A DNA stretch of 64,000 nucleotides from Geosiphon pyriformis (Eukaryota; Glomeromycota; Glomeromycetes; Archaeosporales; Geosiphonaceae): contig JAAOMT010000003.1 in assembly GCA_016748015.1 (NCBI GenBank), positions 1,496,147 through 1,560,146 on the forward strand, given 5' to 3'. Positions 26,734 to 39,085 of this stretch are shown here, piece after piece. Within the stretch, counting starts at the first letter, position 1. Each line of letters starts with the position of its first letter. The translations under genes were made by a program, and so were the position numbers. A model generated the notes under the pieces. It saw nothing but the letters and a program-made list of their open reading frames with translations. It had not been told where the DNA came from and searched no databases.

Positions 26734-27488
26734 TCAAAAAAACAGCTCATAAATTTTTGTTCGGCTTAGACAAAGCCAAATGTAGGTGCAAGGATCAGAA
26801 ATTTAGAAATATACCAAACAAAAATTCGGAATAGAGAGAAAAACTTTAATAGCCTCTTCTAAATTTAATGTTTCCAATATGCTTGGAATCTTGATTTGAA
26901 CAACTTATGAATTCTTTTGATATTGTCGTAGAAAATTATTTAAATAATAAATTTTTTTTATAGCTGACATTAAATAAGCATCTATTTTGGTAGAACATAT
27001 AAATTCTGTTAGTCTCAAAGCGTAATCAAATAAACTGCATAGAAAAAAGTATTCGAAACAGAAAGATGAAATGCCTCATATTAAATTGAATCGACTTTCA
27101 GGACCTTGATCTGAAATTCTAGATAGAACAGCAAAGTTAATGAATTACTTAATCATTTCCCTTCGTCTACAAAACGCCCAATTCAATTTGTCAAACTATT
27201 TTTGCAGAAGCAAATCCTAAGCTACTTTAAATTTTAGGGTACTTTTCTTTCGCTCGTGTATCTTTGCCATAATTTGAAGATGTTTCAGATGATAGCTTTT
27301 CAGCTTATTCAATAGAAACAAGTAGATTTTCATATCCAAATTCATTCCCCATACTTGCATATCTTCCTAATAAAGGACTGATTATCACTAAATTCGTTCC
27401 GAAGATCTATTTCTATTTGCTTTTGTAATAAAATAAATATCAAGCAGCATCGTATAAAATTTGGATTAACAAAGATAATACATGTCTC
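26734..27488. other. Intergenic spacer between divergent genes
   Basis: Lies between the starts of the pseudokinase (minus) and the lipase at 27489 (plus), so it should hold both promoters. No clear element was recognised. Confidence 0.45.
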
Positions 27489-29017
27489 ATGTGGAAAATG
27501 GCATTGTTCGTTATCATCGAATTATCAATTGGTTCATTATTTTTATTTTTTTCAATCTTACAAAAACAAGCTGTGGAAGCCTCTGCAATCGAAAATCGAT
27601 ACTCAACCCGGAAAACAAATTCATTTGAAAGCTCTTTCAACGAGCGAGATGATTCGAATATTTTTCAATATTCTTTGATTGATAAAAATTTGGGCCTTAA
27701 AGAAGAATTTATCGCTAGTGAAGGCTCATTTATTGATTTATCTAAAGAACAAATTAGCCAAAATCCGGATGAATTAATCAAGAATGCTCTGTCATCCGTG
27801 GAAAGCACACAAAATCAATTCAAGATGATTTCTTTAAACACAATAGAGGATTTAATTGTTAAAGACACCAATGACAGAGACGATATATTTTCGGATACCC
27901 CATTGAGTATTTCTTTTGAGCCAGATCAGACCTCAAAGTTGGATATTCCCAAAGAATTGAACCAAAATGACTTTATATTGGAAAGACTTCGTTTTTTCGC
28001 CGAAATATCAAACACAGCGTATTGTGAACCGTCCAAAATCAAATTTCAAGTTTTAGGTAATTTTTTTTATAAATTTATTTCATTTCTCTTTCTGAAACTT
28101 CTCACCAAGAATCTTAATACAGCAACATCACCATCACAATCATCGGATGAAGTGATCATCGCGTTTGGTGGCTTGAAATCAGATTTGATCGACTACATTG
28201 AAAATAACAAGACCGCTCAAATCCGGTATCCTGCTTTTGAAGAAGAAAAGAAATATCAACAAAGGGTATACCTTAATTCGGATAAGCAACTAGTTAACAA
28301 AGCAATATACGAAATATGGGCTTCACGACAGCAAAGTTTTTTCGAGAATATAAAAGAATACTTAACAATTAAAAATTCCGGTTATCGATTTGTGGGACAT
28401 GGACTGGGTGGAGGTAAAAAAATTTTAAATCATAATTCACAGATTATTTTTAACCTGAAAATTTTAAATTTTTAAATTTTTTGAAAACCAGCTTTTGCAG
28501 TATTTGCGGCACTTTCTTTCCTCGCTCATTTTCCCGGCCGAAATATTGCGGTTTATACCTATGGAGAGCCACGTATTGGTAATAATGAGTTTGCTATTTA
28601 TATAGCAAAGCTTATGGGTGATCAAAAGCTTAAAGTGTTTCGCTCAACTCGTACCGATGACCCAATTGTTCATTGGCCTCAGTGGACCAAAGTAAAATGG
28701 GGCGAAAAAAAAATTTATCAAGACAAGATGGGATAGATGATAAGCCATTTTATAATCATCATGGGACTGAGTACTATTACGATGCTGATCAGAAACGAAC
28801 ATTTAAGTGTGATACTGGGCTTGTTGGAAAAGAAAATCCGGTTGGTTTTTGTTTTTTTAGCAAGAGTTCTGTTTACTTGAAACTTTCATCTTCTCATTGC
28901 TTTTTGGTATGAAAAAAGTATTGCTCCAATCGAGATCAGATTGGTCGGTTAAATTTCAAGAAAGAATCTGTTCCTTATTTTGGAGTGTCCATGGAAAAGT
29001 GTCTTCACTTTGAATAG
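27489..29017 (+). pseudogene. Long-type class 3 lipase-like gene with one frameshift; Ser and His lost (copy G)
   Basis: Exons: 27489-28056, 28123-28413, 28492-28840, 28919-29017. Start MWKMALFVIIELSIGSLFLF is a signal peptide. A long acidic, Ser-rich linker leads to SNTAYC, strand VIIAFGG, elbow GHGLGG-A (Gly283), TYGEPRIGN, RTDDPIV (Asp343), HHGTEYYY and a last exon with SVPYFGVS. Exon 3 is one base short: an A-run of nine at 28704-28712 would need ten to link KWGEKK to the frame carrying HHGTEYY. A sequencing error in the run, a polymorphism or true decay would all look alike. The elbow Ser is Gly and no His precedes PYF, so even a repaired frame would lack two triad members. The first intron is 66 bp and has no stop, so retention would also be tolerated. 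Confidence 0.7.
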
Positions 29018-29283
29018 GTCCCAATTATGCAAAAAAAATTTAAATTCACTCTGATAATGTACTCGTTAATTATTTTATACCTGTTTTAATCTGTGAAACG
29101 GCAAGAATTTTAGGAACTTTTTTAAAAAATTCCATCAAGCTCTGTGTTTCATATTTACTGTTTACTCAATACAGGAGAAGTCACAAAATAATCAACAAAA
29201 GATTGAATTCTAATAAATATAGGAAAAAAGAAATATTTTTAACAGTTAATAACAGACAATTAAGGAACAGTAATAAATTTGAA

Positions 29284-30835
29284 ATGACATCTCAAAATGG
29301 ACGAACAAAAAGAGGGAATATGTTACAGGCATACCTTTTCATTATTCTTTTAAGACAATTTTTTATCTTATATATATCTGGTTATGTTCTTTTTGAACAT
29401 CGCGTCTATGCAAAACCATTTTCGTTGCCAGTCGAGGAGCCAGCTGTTAGTAAAAATTTGGACTTGAATCAGCTTCAAAATGTACAAATTGATAATTCCG
29501 AAGCTTTCAGCGTTACTCCTATACCACAACTAGAGACGATGAAGCTTCCTTTAAATTTTTCAAGTATAAATTTCGATGGTAATGAAACATTGGATCAAAT
29601 GTCACCCTCAGATATTTTTGATGGTTTTCCAATTAATGAAATTTCTGCCATTTCACTGCTTGACAATGAACCAAAAAAAAATGAACCCGAGATTTCAATG
29701 ATTCAGTCTCATTCGATCCTCGAACTTGGAGAACCTAATAAATCAAGCTTCAAAAAGATGGAATCTCACTCCTTAGAATCAGTTTTGGAAAATCACAACT
29801 TTATGAATGATGATAGGAATGAAAAGTCGAAAACAACTTATATTTCGTCACTTACACCAGAAAGTTTATTAGCCGAAAGCAAGTTGGCAAATTTGAATCC
29901 TCTTCAATGGTTCAGAGAAGAAATACCAGAAGCTGAGATAGACGAATTCAAAAAATTTGCACAGTATGCTAAACAGGCCTATTGTCTCCAAAACAAGGAT
30001 AAGATTGCAGAGGGCATCTATTGTAAGTTTTAATATTGATTTTGTCAAAAAGAACTTTAAAAAATAATTATGTACATCTTTTTTTCAAATAGGGAAAGTT
30101 CAAAGAGAGCCAAGCTTTGATGACATTGTTGTAAATTTTAGAGGAGATGAAAGGGAACTTCCTAACATTGTTACAAAAAAAAGTTTTGATCCTGAGCTTT
30201 TTGCAAGGTATTTTCCGAATGAAAAAAAGCTTTTTAATCAGATTCAGCGGCTGATGAATCAACATGTGGCTGACAAAATCATATTTGTTGGGCATAGCTT
30301 AGGGAGTGGTAGGTTAATTTTCAATTTCAAAAATCCAAAAAATTGGATTACTTTCTGAAATTTATGATTTTTTTTTCCGAGCAATGGCAGTATGGGCCGG
30401 AGGCCGAGCAATTCAACGTTTCCCTGAATCAAAAATTGAAGTTTACACATTTGCCGAACCGAGAATAAGCATCCGATCATATGCCGTCTCAATGAACGAA
30501 GCAATCAAATCGAACAAAATCAGTGTTTATCGATTCACCATGGCAAATGATTTTTGGATTCAACGACCCGATGGCTTTTTTGTTGATGCGATGCATCATG
30601 GAACTGAATATTTAATTGAATCTAAAAACCGAGTCTTTCGATGTCGTTCATTTGTTTATGATGAATCCAGGGTAAGGGTTTCGATTATTAATAATTGGAT
30701 ATATATATATGTTAAATGAATGCTACTAAACAAGAAATTTTTTTATTCAAGCTTGGTGCCTCCCTAAGTCGAGCCATAACTGATATTGCACATGATGGGC
30801 CTTACTTTGGCTACACAATGGGAAAGTGCCAATAA
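29284..30835 (+). CDS. Secreted class 3 lipase, long type, catalytic triad present (copy H)
   Basis: Exons: 29284-30022, 30093-30308, 30382-30671, 30752-30835; 442 residues from this ATG. A second ATG at 29320 starts directly at the signal peptide (MLQAYLFIILLRQFFILY) and gives 430 residues; I consider it about equally likely. A linker of about 180 residues, rich in Asn, Ser, Glu and Leu, precedes AKQAYC, strand IVVNFRGDE, elbow GHSLGS-A, TFAEPRI, MANDFW, HHGTEYL and a last exon with AHDGPYFG and MGKC. Predicted triad: Ser315, Asp375, His429. The elbow is the closest in the window to the classical GHSLGGA. It lies in tandem just downstream of the inactive copy G, with which it shares gene layout. 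Confidence 0.86.
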
Positions 30836-30893
30836 CCAATGGATGTTTCACGAAATAGGCAATTTAAATATTTCCGTTGCCGAAATTAATGAC

Positions 30894-30909
30894 GGGGGGG
30901 GGGGGGGGG
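30894..30909 (+). repeat. Uninterrupted 16-G run
   Basis: Sixteen consecutive G residues about 60 bases downstream of the stop of copy H, in DNA that otherwise has very little G or C. Confidence 0.95.
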
Positions 30910-31478
30910 ATAAAATGGCAAGCTTTATCGTTTAATTGGGATAGGAATAAGTCCTCATATGCCTTTATATGCTTTGACAATCTGTTTTTTTATTTTTTAA
31001 TAAAATATCAAGTACGTTGTGCATTTACAATCTGTCTTGTAAAAATGCTCATCAGCTCGTTGCAACCCGATTTTAAATAATGAGGAGCATAAGTTTTATA
31101 ATTTCAAAAGCAAATTTCAGGAAATCGTAATATTTAAAAAATTAGCCAGAACGATAAGAATTAAATAATAAATTTTCTAGAATGTATGATTTGAAAAATT
31201 CACGAAATATGAATACATGTATCTTGCATGGATTAAATATTATTCGACTCTTATTAGTTGATAAATGATCTGAAAAGAGGGAAGATTTTTCATACCTTTA
31301 ATAGCTATAATTTTAGCTTCAAAATAAGCTTCAGTTAATTAATTGTTCTATAAACATGTTAGCATACCTTTATGTTTGTTTTGAGATCATTCAAGTTCTC
31401 AGTCAAAGTAATAAGGCTTTTGCAGCCTCGCTGTCATCTGATGAGACACCATCCTTTCGGAGAGTTTAGAATATGAGG

Positions 31479-31735
31479 TTAATATCCTTGATACAAGGTC
31501 AGCCCAAAATATGGAATTAACTTTATATTTGACTCCGGTTAATAAGCTTTAAAAATTTTTAAAGCATAAACTGGGAGTAAAAACAAAAAAGTCCAAAATT
31601 GCATGTAAATTTTATAATTCAAGAATCTTTTGGATAACTTACCTCCACCAAGACCATGACCCGTAAAATTTATCGTGCTACCCTCTTCCATATCATGAGT
31701 TACAACACTTTTGACCCAAGTTTTTGTTAATACTA
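31479..31735 (-). pseudogene. Class 3 lipase relic with middle exon deleted (copy I)
   Basis: On the minus strand, about 31735-31642 reads to INFTGHGLGG followed by the usual GGTAAG donor. About 31515-31479 reads PYFGLTL and then a stop, i.e. the end of the last exon. The roughly 120 bases between cannot hold the usual 300-base exon with the Asp motif, so that exon is deleted. The elbow has Gly. Confidence 0.6.
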
Positions 31736-32065
31736 TCAGCTAGGCCCACGGTATCGAGCTAACTCGGTTTTTCTAAATATCCAATTTTTTTCTCCATAAA
31801 GAATTTATTCTCATAAATTTTTCTACTTGGCAGACAACCTTAAATTTATTTTGATTCCCAATATTTCGGTATAGTCTAGATTATTAACAATAAAATTGGT
31901 TTACAACTGGAAAATTTTCAATAGCATTAAGTTGCTATATTTATAGGAAGTCGCATCAATTCTCTTGTTCTAAATATGAAGAAAAATTCCAAGATCCAAA
32001 ATTAAAGTTTCTTGTAAAAATTCTATAATTGAAAATTATGAACCTCATGGTCTGAGTGTCTAACA

Positions 32066-33555
32066 TCAAAGATCACCACCAAGACATTCGCGCATTGTGA
32101 TGTCAAAGTAAGGTCCATAATGTGAAGCCATATATCGATCATTCGAGGTAGACTGACCAGCATTGCATTCCTTCATGAAAACATGCGAGCAAAAATTCAA
32201 AAATTCAATATTCGAAGCCATATTAAATTTGTCAAAATATTAGTTAAAAGTACAAACCAAATTTTCACCCGTCCTTTCATTTCTATTTCCCTTGAATCCA
32301 CGGCAAACAAAAAGAGCTTTATCATTTTCAATCAATGACATTGGATTTTTAATTGAACCGTCGCAATGACAATCAGGCTCCGAAATCCAATATTCCAATT
32401 CATGATGCTCAAATTCTCCTCTGGGGTTTACGTCTCGTGGCACAAAGTCATCAGCATTTGTAACTCGAAAGATATTCAAGTGTTTGTTCACATATTCTGC
32501 AAACTCAGAAGACCCAATACGCGGTTGTCCAAATGTCACAACTTTAATATCATAAACAAGCTCCGGAAATTTGTATTGGTCGTTGTGAAGAGCGTGTTTA
32601 AACTCTAAAGCTGCAAGTACAGCCAGGGCTTTGTTTTAAGATAAAAAAGTTTAACAGCTCAAATAATTCCAACAAACATGCGAATCATTGATCTTTTTTA
32701 TAATACATGATACATTTACATACCACCACCAATACCATGACCGGTAAAATAAACAGTTGGCAGAGGCTTTCCACTTATATAAAGGTTTTCGGTGGTTAAA
32801 AGGTGGTTAATTTTTCTAAAAAGCTGTTCCCTAATAAGACGAACCTCCGTATACCATTTGGTATCAATGTAACTGATTTTCTTATTTGGAAGTTTCAAAG
32901 AAAACTTCATCAATTGAATATTCCTTGCTTTCCACTCACCAACAGTCATGACTTTGCTTTTGAAATAGGCAACGATCACTTTATCCAGCGAATCAATGAA
33001 AACGTCAGCTATTTAGGAAAAAAAGATTTCAGAAGGGTAAAATAATGTTGCAGAGAGTAATGGATTTTGAGCTAAAACAAAACTATTATAAATTATAACT
33101 GAACCTTTAATATCCTTTCTCCTTATAACTTTTCCCACTTCATTATTATCCAAACAATAGCCCAAATTTGCGTACCTTGCCATATCACGCAAAAATGAGA
33201 TTATTTGACGATTTATAACTATCTGTTTTTTTGGATAAAGTGTCAAAGAACGCTTTTCTTTAGCACTTGTAGAGTTTTCATTTTGGCGTTTACCAAGTCT
33301 AAGATTATATTTAGCAAAAGAAAATCTGAGAGATGACACTTTTTTTCCCTTTCGAGTAATCACTAATGTAGTAAAATTATGTATGGACTGATGAGATATT
33401 TCTGAAAGTTTATGATCACTTAAAGTTATTGTCTTTAACAATTCAAAGTTATGAATTTTAGAGAGTTTCGGATGCAACAATCTGCAAAGGATTATTATAA
33501 AAATAAATTCCAAGGCGTGTAAAAATTTAAATTTCGCAAAATTAAATCCTTCCAT
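32066..33555 (-). CDS. Secreted class 3 lipase-like protein, short type; Ser replaced by Gly (copy J)
   Basis: Four exons on the minus strand: 33555-33105, 33008-32724, 32628-32258 and 32170-32066; 403 residues in one frame. A hydrophobic stretch at about residues 12-27 (LHALEFIFIIILCRLL) is a likely signal. Then a basic linker, ANLGYC, strand VIVAYFK, VGEWKARN, elbow GHGIGG-A, TFGQPRIGS, ADDFVP, HHELEYWI, a CHC pair and a last exon with SHYGPYF. Gly242 stands at the nucleophile position; Asp306 and His386 remain. Compared with copy A, the intron after the IVxYF strand is missing, so two exons are fused. Because the frame is undamaged while the nucleophile is gone, this is a good example of a maintained pseudolipase. 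Confidence 0.84.
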
Positions 33556-34654
33556 GGATGAAACAAAAACTTTTGAGTCTTCAGATCACTGCCTAGTTTA
33601 TTATATTTTTCTGTGGTAATTTTCAATTTTAGGGGTTTAATGTATCTAAGTAGCACTATTTATTTACAGTGATATTGAGTAAAGAGAGATTTGTATTTTG
33701 TTTCAGACATTAAAGAAAGTTTTTTATTTCACTCCTTTAATGTTCTTATATAGTTTAAAAAAATATATGACCCTAAAAATTTTCGATTTCCCTGACCTTT
33801 TTACTTTTAAACTTGATAAAAACAATTTCATATAAAAGATTTTATAGTTGCTGAAAAGAAATTTAAAATATGAACTAAAGAGCTCAAATGCCTCCAAAGT
33901 TTTTGAATCATTTTTGTATTTATTGCTAATTCAATAATTCATTCTATTTACTTTAAAACGTTATAAACCGATTTATACAATGTACCGCATTATAAAGATT
34001 ACATGTTGTTGAAATCCTTATAGGTTTTACAATTCCCGATAGTAATAACCAGATATATGTGTTAGTTGAAATTATTGGAAAAAGTTTATTTATTTAAATG
34101 AGTTTTAGTATATTTATTTGAATTGTTTTCATTTTTTAAATTTGACTCTATTTTGGTATGCAAAATTCAGTTATGAATTATTAGAAAAAAAGTTCCTGTC
34201 AATATTTCAAACAACAGAAAAAAAGTTTAAGATTAGTTTTTTTTGGTGAAATTAATGTTTCTGAATGGGTATTTTTACAATTAATAAAATAATAAGGCTT
34301 TTGCTTACATTTGGGTTCTGTATATATACATTGAATTAGTGATGTATATGTCTCAACTTTTTGCCAATGTGCAAAGAATATTTGTCTTACAGATCAAGAA
34401 AGGGGTACATTTTTTCAAATCAAGGCCTTTAAAATCACAATATCTATTGTTTTTTTACCACAATTTTAAATTTTTCCTTGAAAATGAGCTACTATCAATC
34501 TATGACACTTCAAAAACTTTGGAATCAGTCTTTTTTTACAGAACTGATTATAAATGGACCGAATCCTAAGAGAAATTATGAAAAATTATGAAATTGAACA
34601 AGTAATTTTGTGTGAAGAAGATATTACCAAAATATATATTATGACGTGTTATTT
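33556..34654. other. Intergenic stretch
   Basis: AT-rich DNA upstream of copy J and of the Tc1 relic. A frame at 34339-34569 has no recognisable domain and may be part of the decayed transposon's 5' side. Confidence 0.4.
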
Positions 34655-35130
34655 TTTCAGACGAAACGAGCTTAGAAATGAGAAAAGAATAAAAGTATAA
34701 TATCATATTGGAAAATTAATAATGTAACTCCAACTTTCAAAAGTGGTCGGAGCATCGAAATGTTTTGTAGAAAAAATTTGAGTTTTGCTAGTATTTTTTG
34801 ACAAATACAGCAAAATTCTATTTTAAGTTTTTTTACCATTTTACAAAACAGTGTGTTCATTAGTAAGAAAACATTTTGCGTTTCAACAAATAATACACCA
34901 ATTCATACTTTGAATGCAGTTGTAAAATGGTTCGCAAAAAAACTATTGATTGGCCGGCAACCTCTCCCGACTTTAATCCCATAGAAAATATCTGAAAATT
35001 AATAAAGAATTATATTCAAAAGTGCAAAATTTTTCCAAAAACTGTAAAAGAACTTAATACTGCTTGAAAATAGAAGTGGTCTAATTTTAATACTTCACTT
35101 TTTTGGAAAGTTGTAGATTTAACACTGAAA
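34655..35130 (+). mobile_element. Tc1/mariner transposase relic
   Basis: Plus-strand fragments in the right order for a Tc1-type DDE transposase: FFSDETS near 34655-34675 (first catalytic Asp), PTFKSGR near 34730-34750, NTPIH near 34890 and DWPATSPDFNPIEN near 34947-34990. A base is missing just before NTPIH, which removes the second Asp from frame, and a stop replaces the Trp after PIENI. Further stops follow. No terminal inverted repeats could be fixed by eye. Inactive. Confidence 0.75.
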
Positions 35131-35743
35131 TAAAAATATTAAATCATGCATATATTTAATAAAATTCAAGTATTGTTTTCTAAAACAACTGTACATGCTA
35201 ATTATAACCACAATAGTTTTCTATTAAAACTATATATGCTAATTTTAAAATATATTTTAAAAGCTATATTATATATTGTTGCCGTTAAAAATTATTAGAT
35301 TTATATTCATAATATTGATTTCATTTCTTTTAATTATGTATGGACTAATGATATTATATATTTTTTGAAAATAAATTTTTGCTTTAAAAGTATTTAACAA
35401 ATCTTTATCTATTCAAGTTTTTATGCTAATTGCCAGAGTACTTTCGACAAGGTTAAAACTATTTATCTAAGTCAATCACGCGCTGGAGTATCAAGAGGAG
35501 ACCGATCTTTGTACACTGCTTTGTCAGATTTCCATGACATTTGATTATGTTTTCGTCAGATAAGCTCTTATCTAGAAGATGTTCTTGGTGGCTGTCAAAT
35601 ATTGTGATACAAAATCCAAAATTGGCAGTTCGCGTGATAATAAATTTTGCTTTTGACTAATTCGCAAATCTTCTGAACGAAATTATTTTATTTTTAATCA
35701 GATAATAAACTAGGAACCCAACTTATGCTGCTTGAAGAGCATA

Positions 35744-37184
35744 ATGAATTCTTTTAATGATTTTGCTATGAAAGCTTTCAAAATTTTATGGAGAAAAAGA
35801 ATTATCCCTCCAATATTTATATACTTTGCATTTCACATTCGGTCGCATGAAAATTTTGAAGGCTGGACAGTTTCTCATAAAGCTTTAAATATTCAAAATT
35901 TCTACAAACAGAATAAAAATCTCACTTCTCCCATCGTAGTTGATTGGAAAAATCAAAATATAGTCCCTTTCCATTTCAATCGAATCACAAAACGATCTCA
36001 ATCGCTTCCTAAAACCTTGATGGATCCTGAAAAAAGTTTAATACCGGTTTATAAAAATTTGGCATACCTTGCGAATGACGCCTATTGCGATGCAATAAGT
36101 GACCCCATAAACGGTTTGATCTTTTTAGAATAAAACAATTGATTTAGGTCAACTTCATATTAAACAGTATTTTTAACCAATTGTCATTAATTTTTACTGT
36201 TTAGTCGATTACGGATTTCTCGAAACCAAAACTGGTGGTGCGGCTTTAGTTGTGTACTTTGCAGGACCAGTAATTATTTGTCATTTCCTGAAATAGTATG
36301 TCAAAATCAAATTCACTAAATAGGAATTTCTTGACTTTTTTTTAGAAAAGAAAAAAAATTTTCTGGCGCACTGAGATTGATAGACAAATTTTATTTCAAG
36401 TGAAAGGCTTCCCAACATTTGACGATGATGCCCGTGTTAATAAACCGTTCTTGGAAATTATTGAATCCGTGTTTCCCAGCATTTTAGAGAAGATGCGGGA
36501 ATTGCTAAAAATAAAGCCCGAGACGAGGCAAATTTTTTTCGTTGGACATGCTATTGGTGGAGGTTTGGGGAAACTAAGAAATTTTTTTTTAGTTTCAATA
36601 AGGGAAAATCTGAAATAATTTATATTCTGAATTATCAGCATACGCCTCAATCGCTGGTCTTCGATGGGCTATTCAAAGATATGAGATTACTCAATTAAAT
36701 TTATGGCCTGAAATAAATATGGATGAAATGGGACAACATATTATCACATTTGGAGCTCCAAGAATTGGGAATAGCCGATTCAGTAGATTTGCAAATGGCG
36801 TGATTGACCATCATCGCATAACCCATGGAAATGACCATGTACCACAATCTCCTTTGGATCCATTGAAGTGGAACCATTTTGGGTTTGAAATCTGGATTGA
36901 ACCATTAGAAAATTGCGATTGTCCCGATGATGCTAATTTTCATCGATATTCCTATTGGGATTGTAATAATCAAATTCTTCAAGGTACACAAAGACAAATA
37001 TGGATTGAGAACTGGGCTAGTGAGAATATGGTAAGTTTTATCCAAAGAAAATTTTTAAAACCGATAAAATTTGAAAGAATTTTCTCTTTAGGAGTGTAAT
37101 AAAGGACAATCAATCATCAACGTTCCAGATGATTTGTTCCATGATGGGCCTTATTTCGACATTAGAATGGGTGTTTGTAGTTAA
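35744..37184 (+). CDS. Secreted class 3 lipase-like protein, short type; Ser replaced by Ala (copy K)
   Basis: Exons: 35744-36113, 36205-36269, 36346-36562, 36639-37030, 37092-37184; 378 residues. The ATG was chosen because it aligns with the second ATG of the duplicate at 49445. A hydrophobic stretch near residues 15-30 (IPPIFIYFAF) is a weak signal or anchor. Landmarks: ANDAYC, strand ALVVYFAG, elbow GHAIGG-A, TFGAPRIGN, GNDHVP, NHFGFEIWI, CDCPDD, last exon with FHDGPYF. Ala214 replaces the nucleophile; Asp283 and His365 remain. The long exon 4 carries an aromatic, Asn/Gln-rich insert after CDC. Sits in a 3.5-kb unit duplicated at 49079-52615. Confidence 0.85.
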
Positions 37185-38599
37185 GTCATTTAGAAATTCT
37201 TGAAATTAAAATATTGACTTTATTTTTCAGATGAGTAACAGACCATCCAATAATGCGCGCAATTTTACTATATAAAATTTGTTTTTTAATATATTGTTTT
37301 TAGCGACCCATTTATGTATACATTTCGAATTTTAAGTCGTTCTTTCATTAAATAAAAAATTAAATAAAGACGAATCTGTTGTTATCAAAAATAACCTGCA
37401 GGTCCAATTTTAAGGTTGTTAGCATTAATGCGCTCTTTAAAATTCTTTGCAGTCTTAAGAAATTGTCCTAATTTTATGTCACTCGTCTGTTTATTGTGGC
37501 TTAATTCGCTATTTGAAAACAAAAATTTTTATAAAAGTTTTCATCACATCTTGAAGAGAGAAAGAATATTGAAAAAATTCTTTCAAGAGCTTCATTATTC
37601 GTCTTGTAACATATTTTATATTTTTAAGCGTTGGAATTGATCTCCGATATAATTGCTTTGCGAATCAAGAAATTTATTTAGAAAGCAAGAATTATTTTTT
37701 AAATGTCCTACTTTAAAATGTTCTCATTTGAAAATATTAATAATACTTGAATTTGTTTTTAGACATCAACCAGAGTTTTTTAATCGAGTTTAATAATATG
37801 ACTCATAGGCCAGTTTGACCATGTTCTCAAAATTCATATCTTCACATCTTTGGTCATATGATGAGAAAATTAATGATAATATAAGCAAGAACATGTAAAA
37901 TAAAAAAATTAGTTTTACGATTATGAAAACAAAATTTTATCGAATCTGACATTAAAATTATTCAAATTTTTTTAACATTAAAGCCACTGATAAAATGAAG
38001 GATGTTAAGCTAAAAACGTCTTTATTTATATTCTATTTGATGCTGCTGTTCACATGTTATCAATTTATATAACTCCCATCTCTTGACGCTGTTTATGTTT
38101 TATTATCAAAAAATAATTAATATATTTACCTTGGTCAAATGGAAGTTTTTCTAAAAATACATTTTACTAAATTTTCTTTGGCTTTAAGAAAGCAATCTTT
38201 TGTATCTTCCATCAATAATAAAGGCTATATTTGATTTTAATAATAATAGAATTTAATAAACCTTAGAAAATCTCATAGAATAAGATTTCGTAAACGAACG
38301 AACAGCACTGTATCAAAAAACATAAAAAAGCTAAAAGGCCCCTAACAAATCTTATTCATCCTAAACTCACAGCAAGCAAATTAGAAATTCCTGCTGAAAT
38401 TTTGCAAATATAGGTGCTGCTTATTGGATCAGATTTCAAATTTTGCCTATTGTTTGCCGTAAAATAATATTGGTAAATTTCTTTGAAGATAAAAATATTT
38501 TTAGGTAATTACTTAATTTCAAATTGAGATCTAAAAATGAATTAAACATTTTATATATTTTCTTGGTTGACTCAAAATCCTTCTTTCATAAGCGGATAT
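37185..38599. other. Non-coding part of the duplicated unit
   Basis: No gene seen. Similar throughout to 50900-52340, apart from small gaps. Confidence 0.6.
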
Positions 38600-39085
38600 T
38601 TTTACTAAAAACTTGGAAACTAACGGTTTATATTCACAAAAGAACAATGAGGCAAGATCAATTTATCGCACATCTTTAGAATGGGATAACAACAAGCTAG
38701 TTGGTGAAATTTGGTTGTAAAACATTCTTAAATGATGCCTTCCTTGGTCAGTAAACCGTTCAAGAAAATACTTCAATATAAAGATTCAAATTCCATTTTA
38801 TTGAAAATGAAATTGGGGAGGTAGATTTTCAGTTATTGATATTTCAGATAGATAAATATCACTTATTTAGAAAAAAGAATTATGGAAGCATATGCAATTC
38901 TAGCTGTCATGCAATCTAAATACATGGCGATACATCGGAGCGCCTCGAATTGGCAATTTAAACTTTGCAAAATTAGTCAACTGATTTTCAGCCCACATTC
39001 ATCGAGTGACAAACGCCAATGATTGGTTATCACGAAAAATGATGCCTAAAGGGCTATTTTTACATTCCAAACCGGAATATTGGCA
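38600..39085 (+). pseudogene. Class 3 lipase relic, middle exons (copy M)
   Basis: Matches the relic at 52357-52589, but lacks about 28 bases that encode the VVYFRE strand there. Downstream it keeps a degraded elbow (EIGG before GGTAG), then AYAILAVMQS, IGAPRIGN, NANDW and PEYW before a GTAAG donor at 39085. Stops occur throughout. The expected last exon is found only at 41944, some 2.8 kb away, suggesting an insertion in the last intron. Confidence 0.6.

Larger units (their letters stand above)
35385..38860. repeat. Segmental duplication, copy 1 (direct)
   Basis: Matches 49079-52615 in the same orientation, including the lipase gene, its upstream DNA, about 1.4 kb of downstream DNA and the front of a second lipase relic. 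Divergence is uneven: the last intron plus last exon are identical in both copies, while the first exon differs at many residues. Edges were set by eye. Confidence 0.8.
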
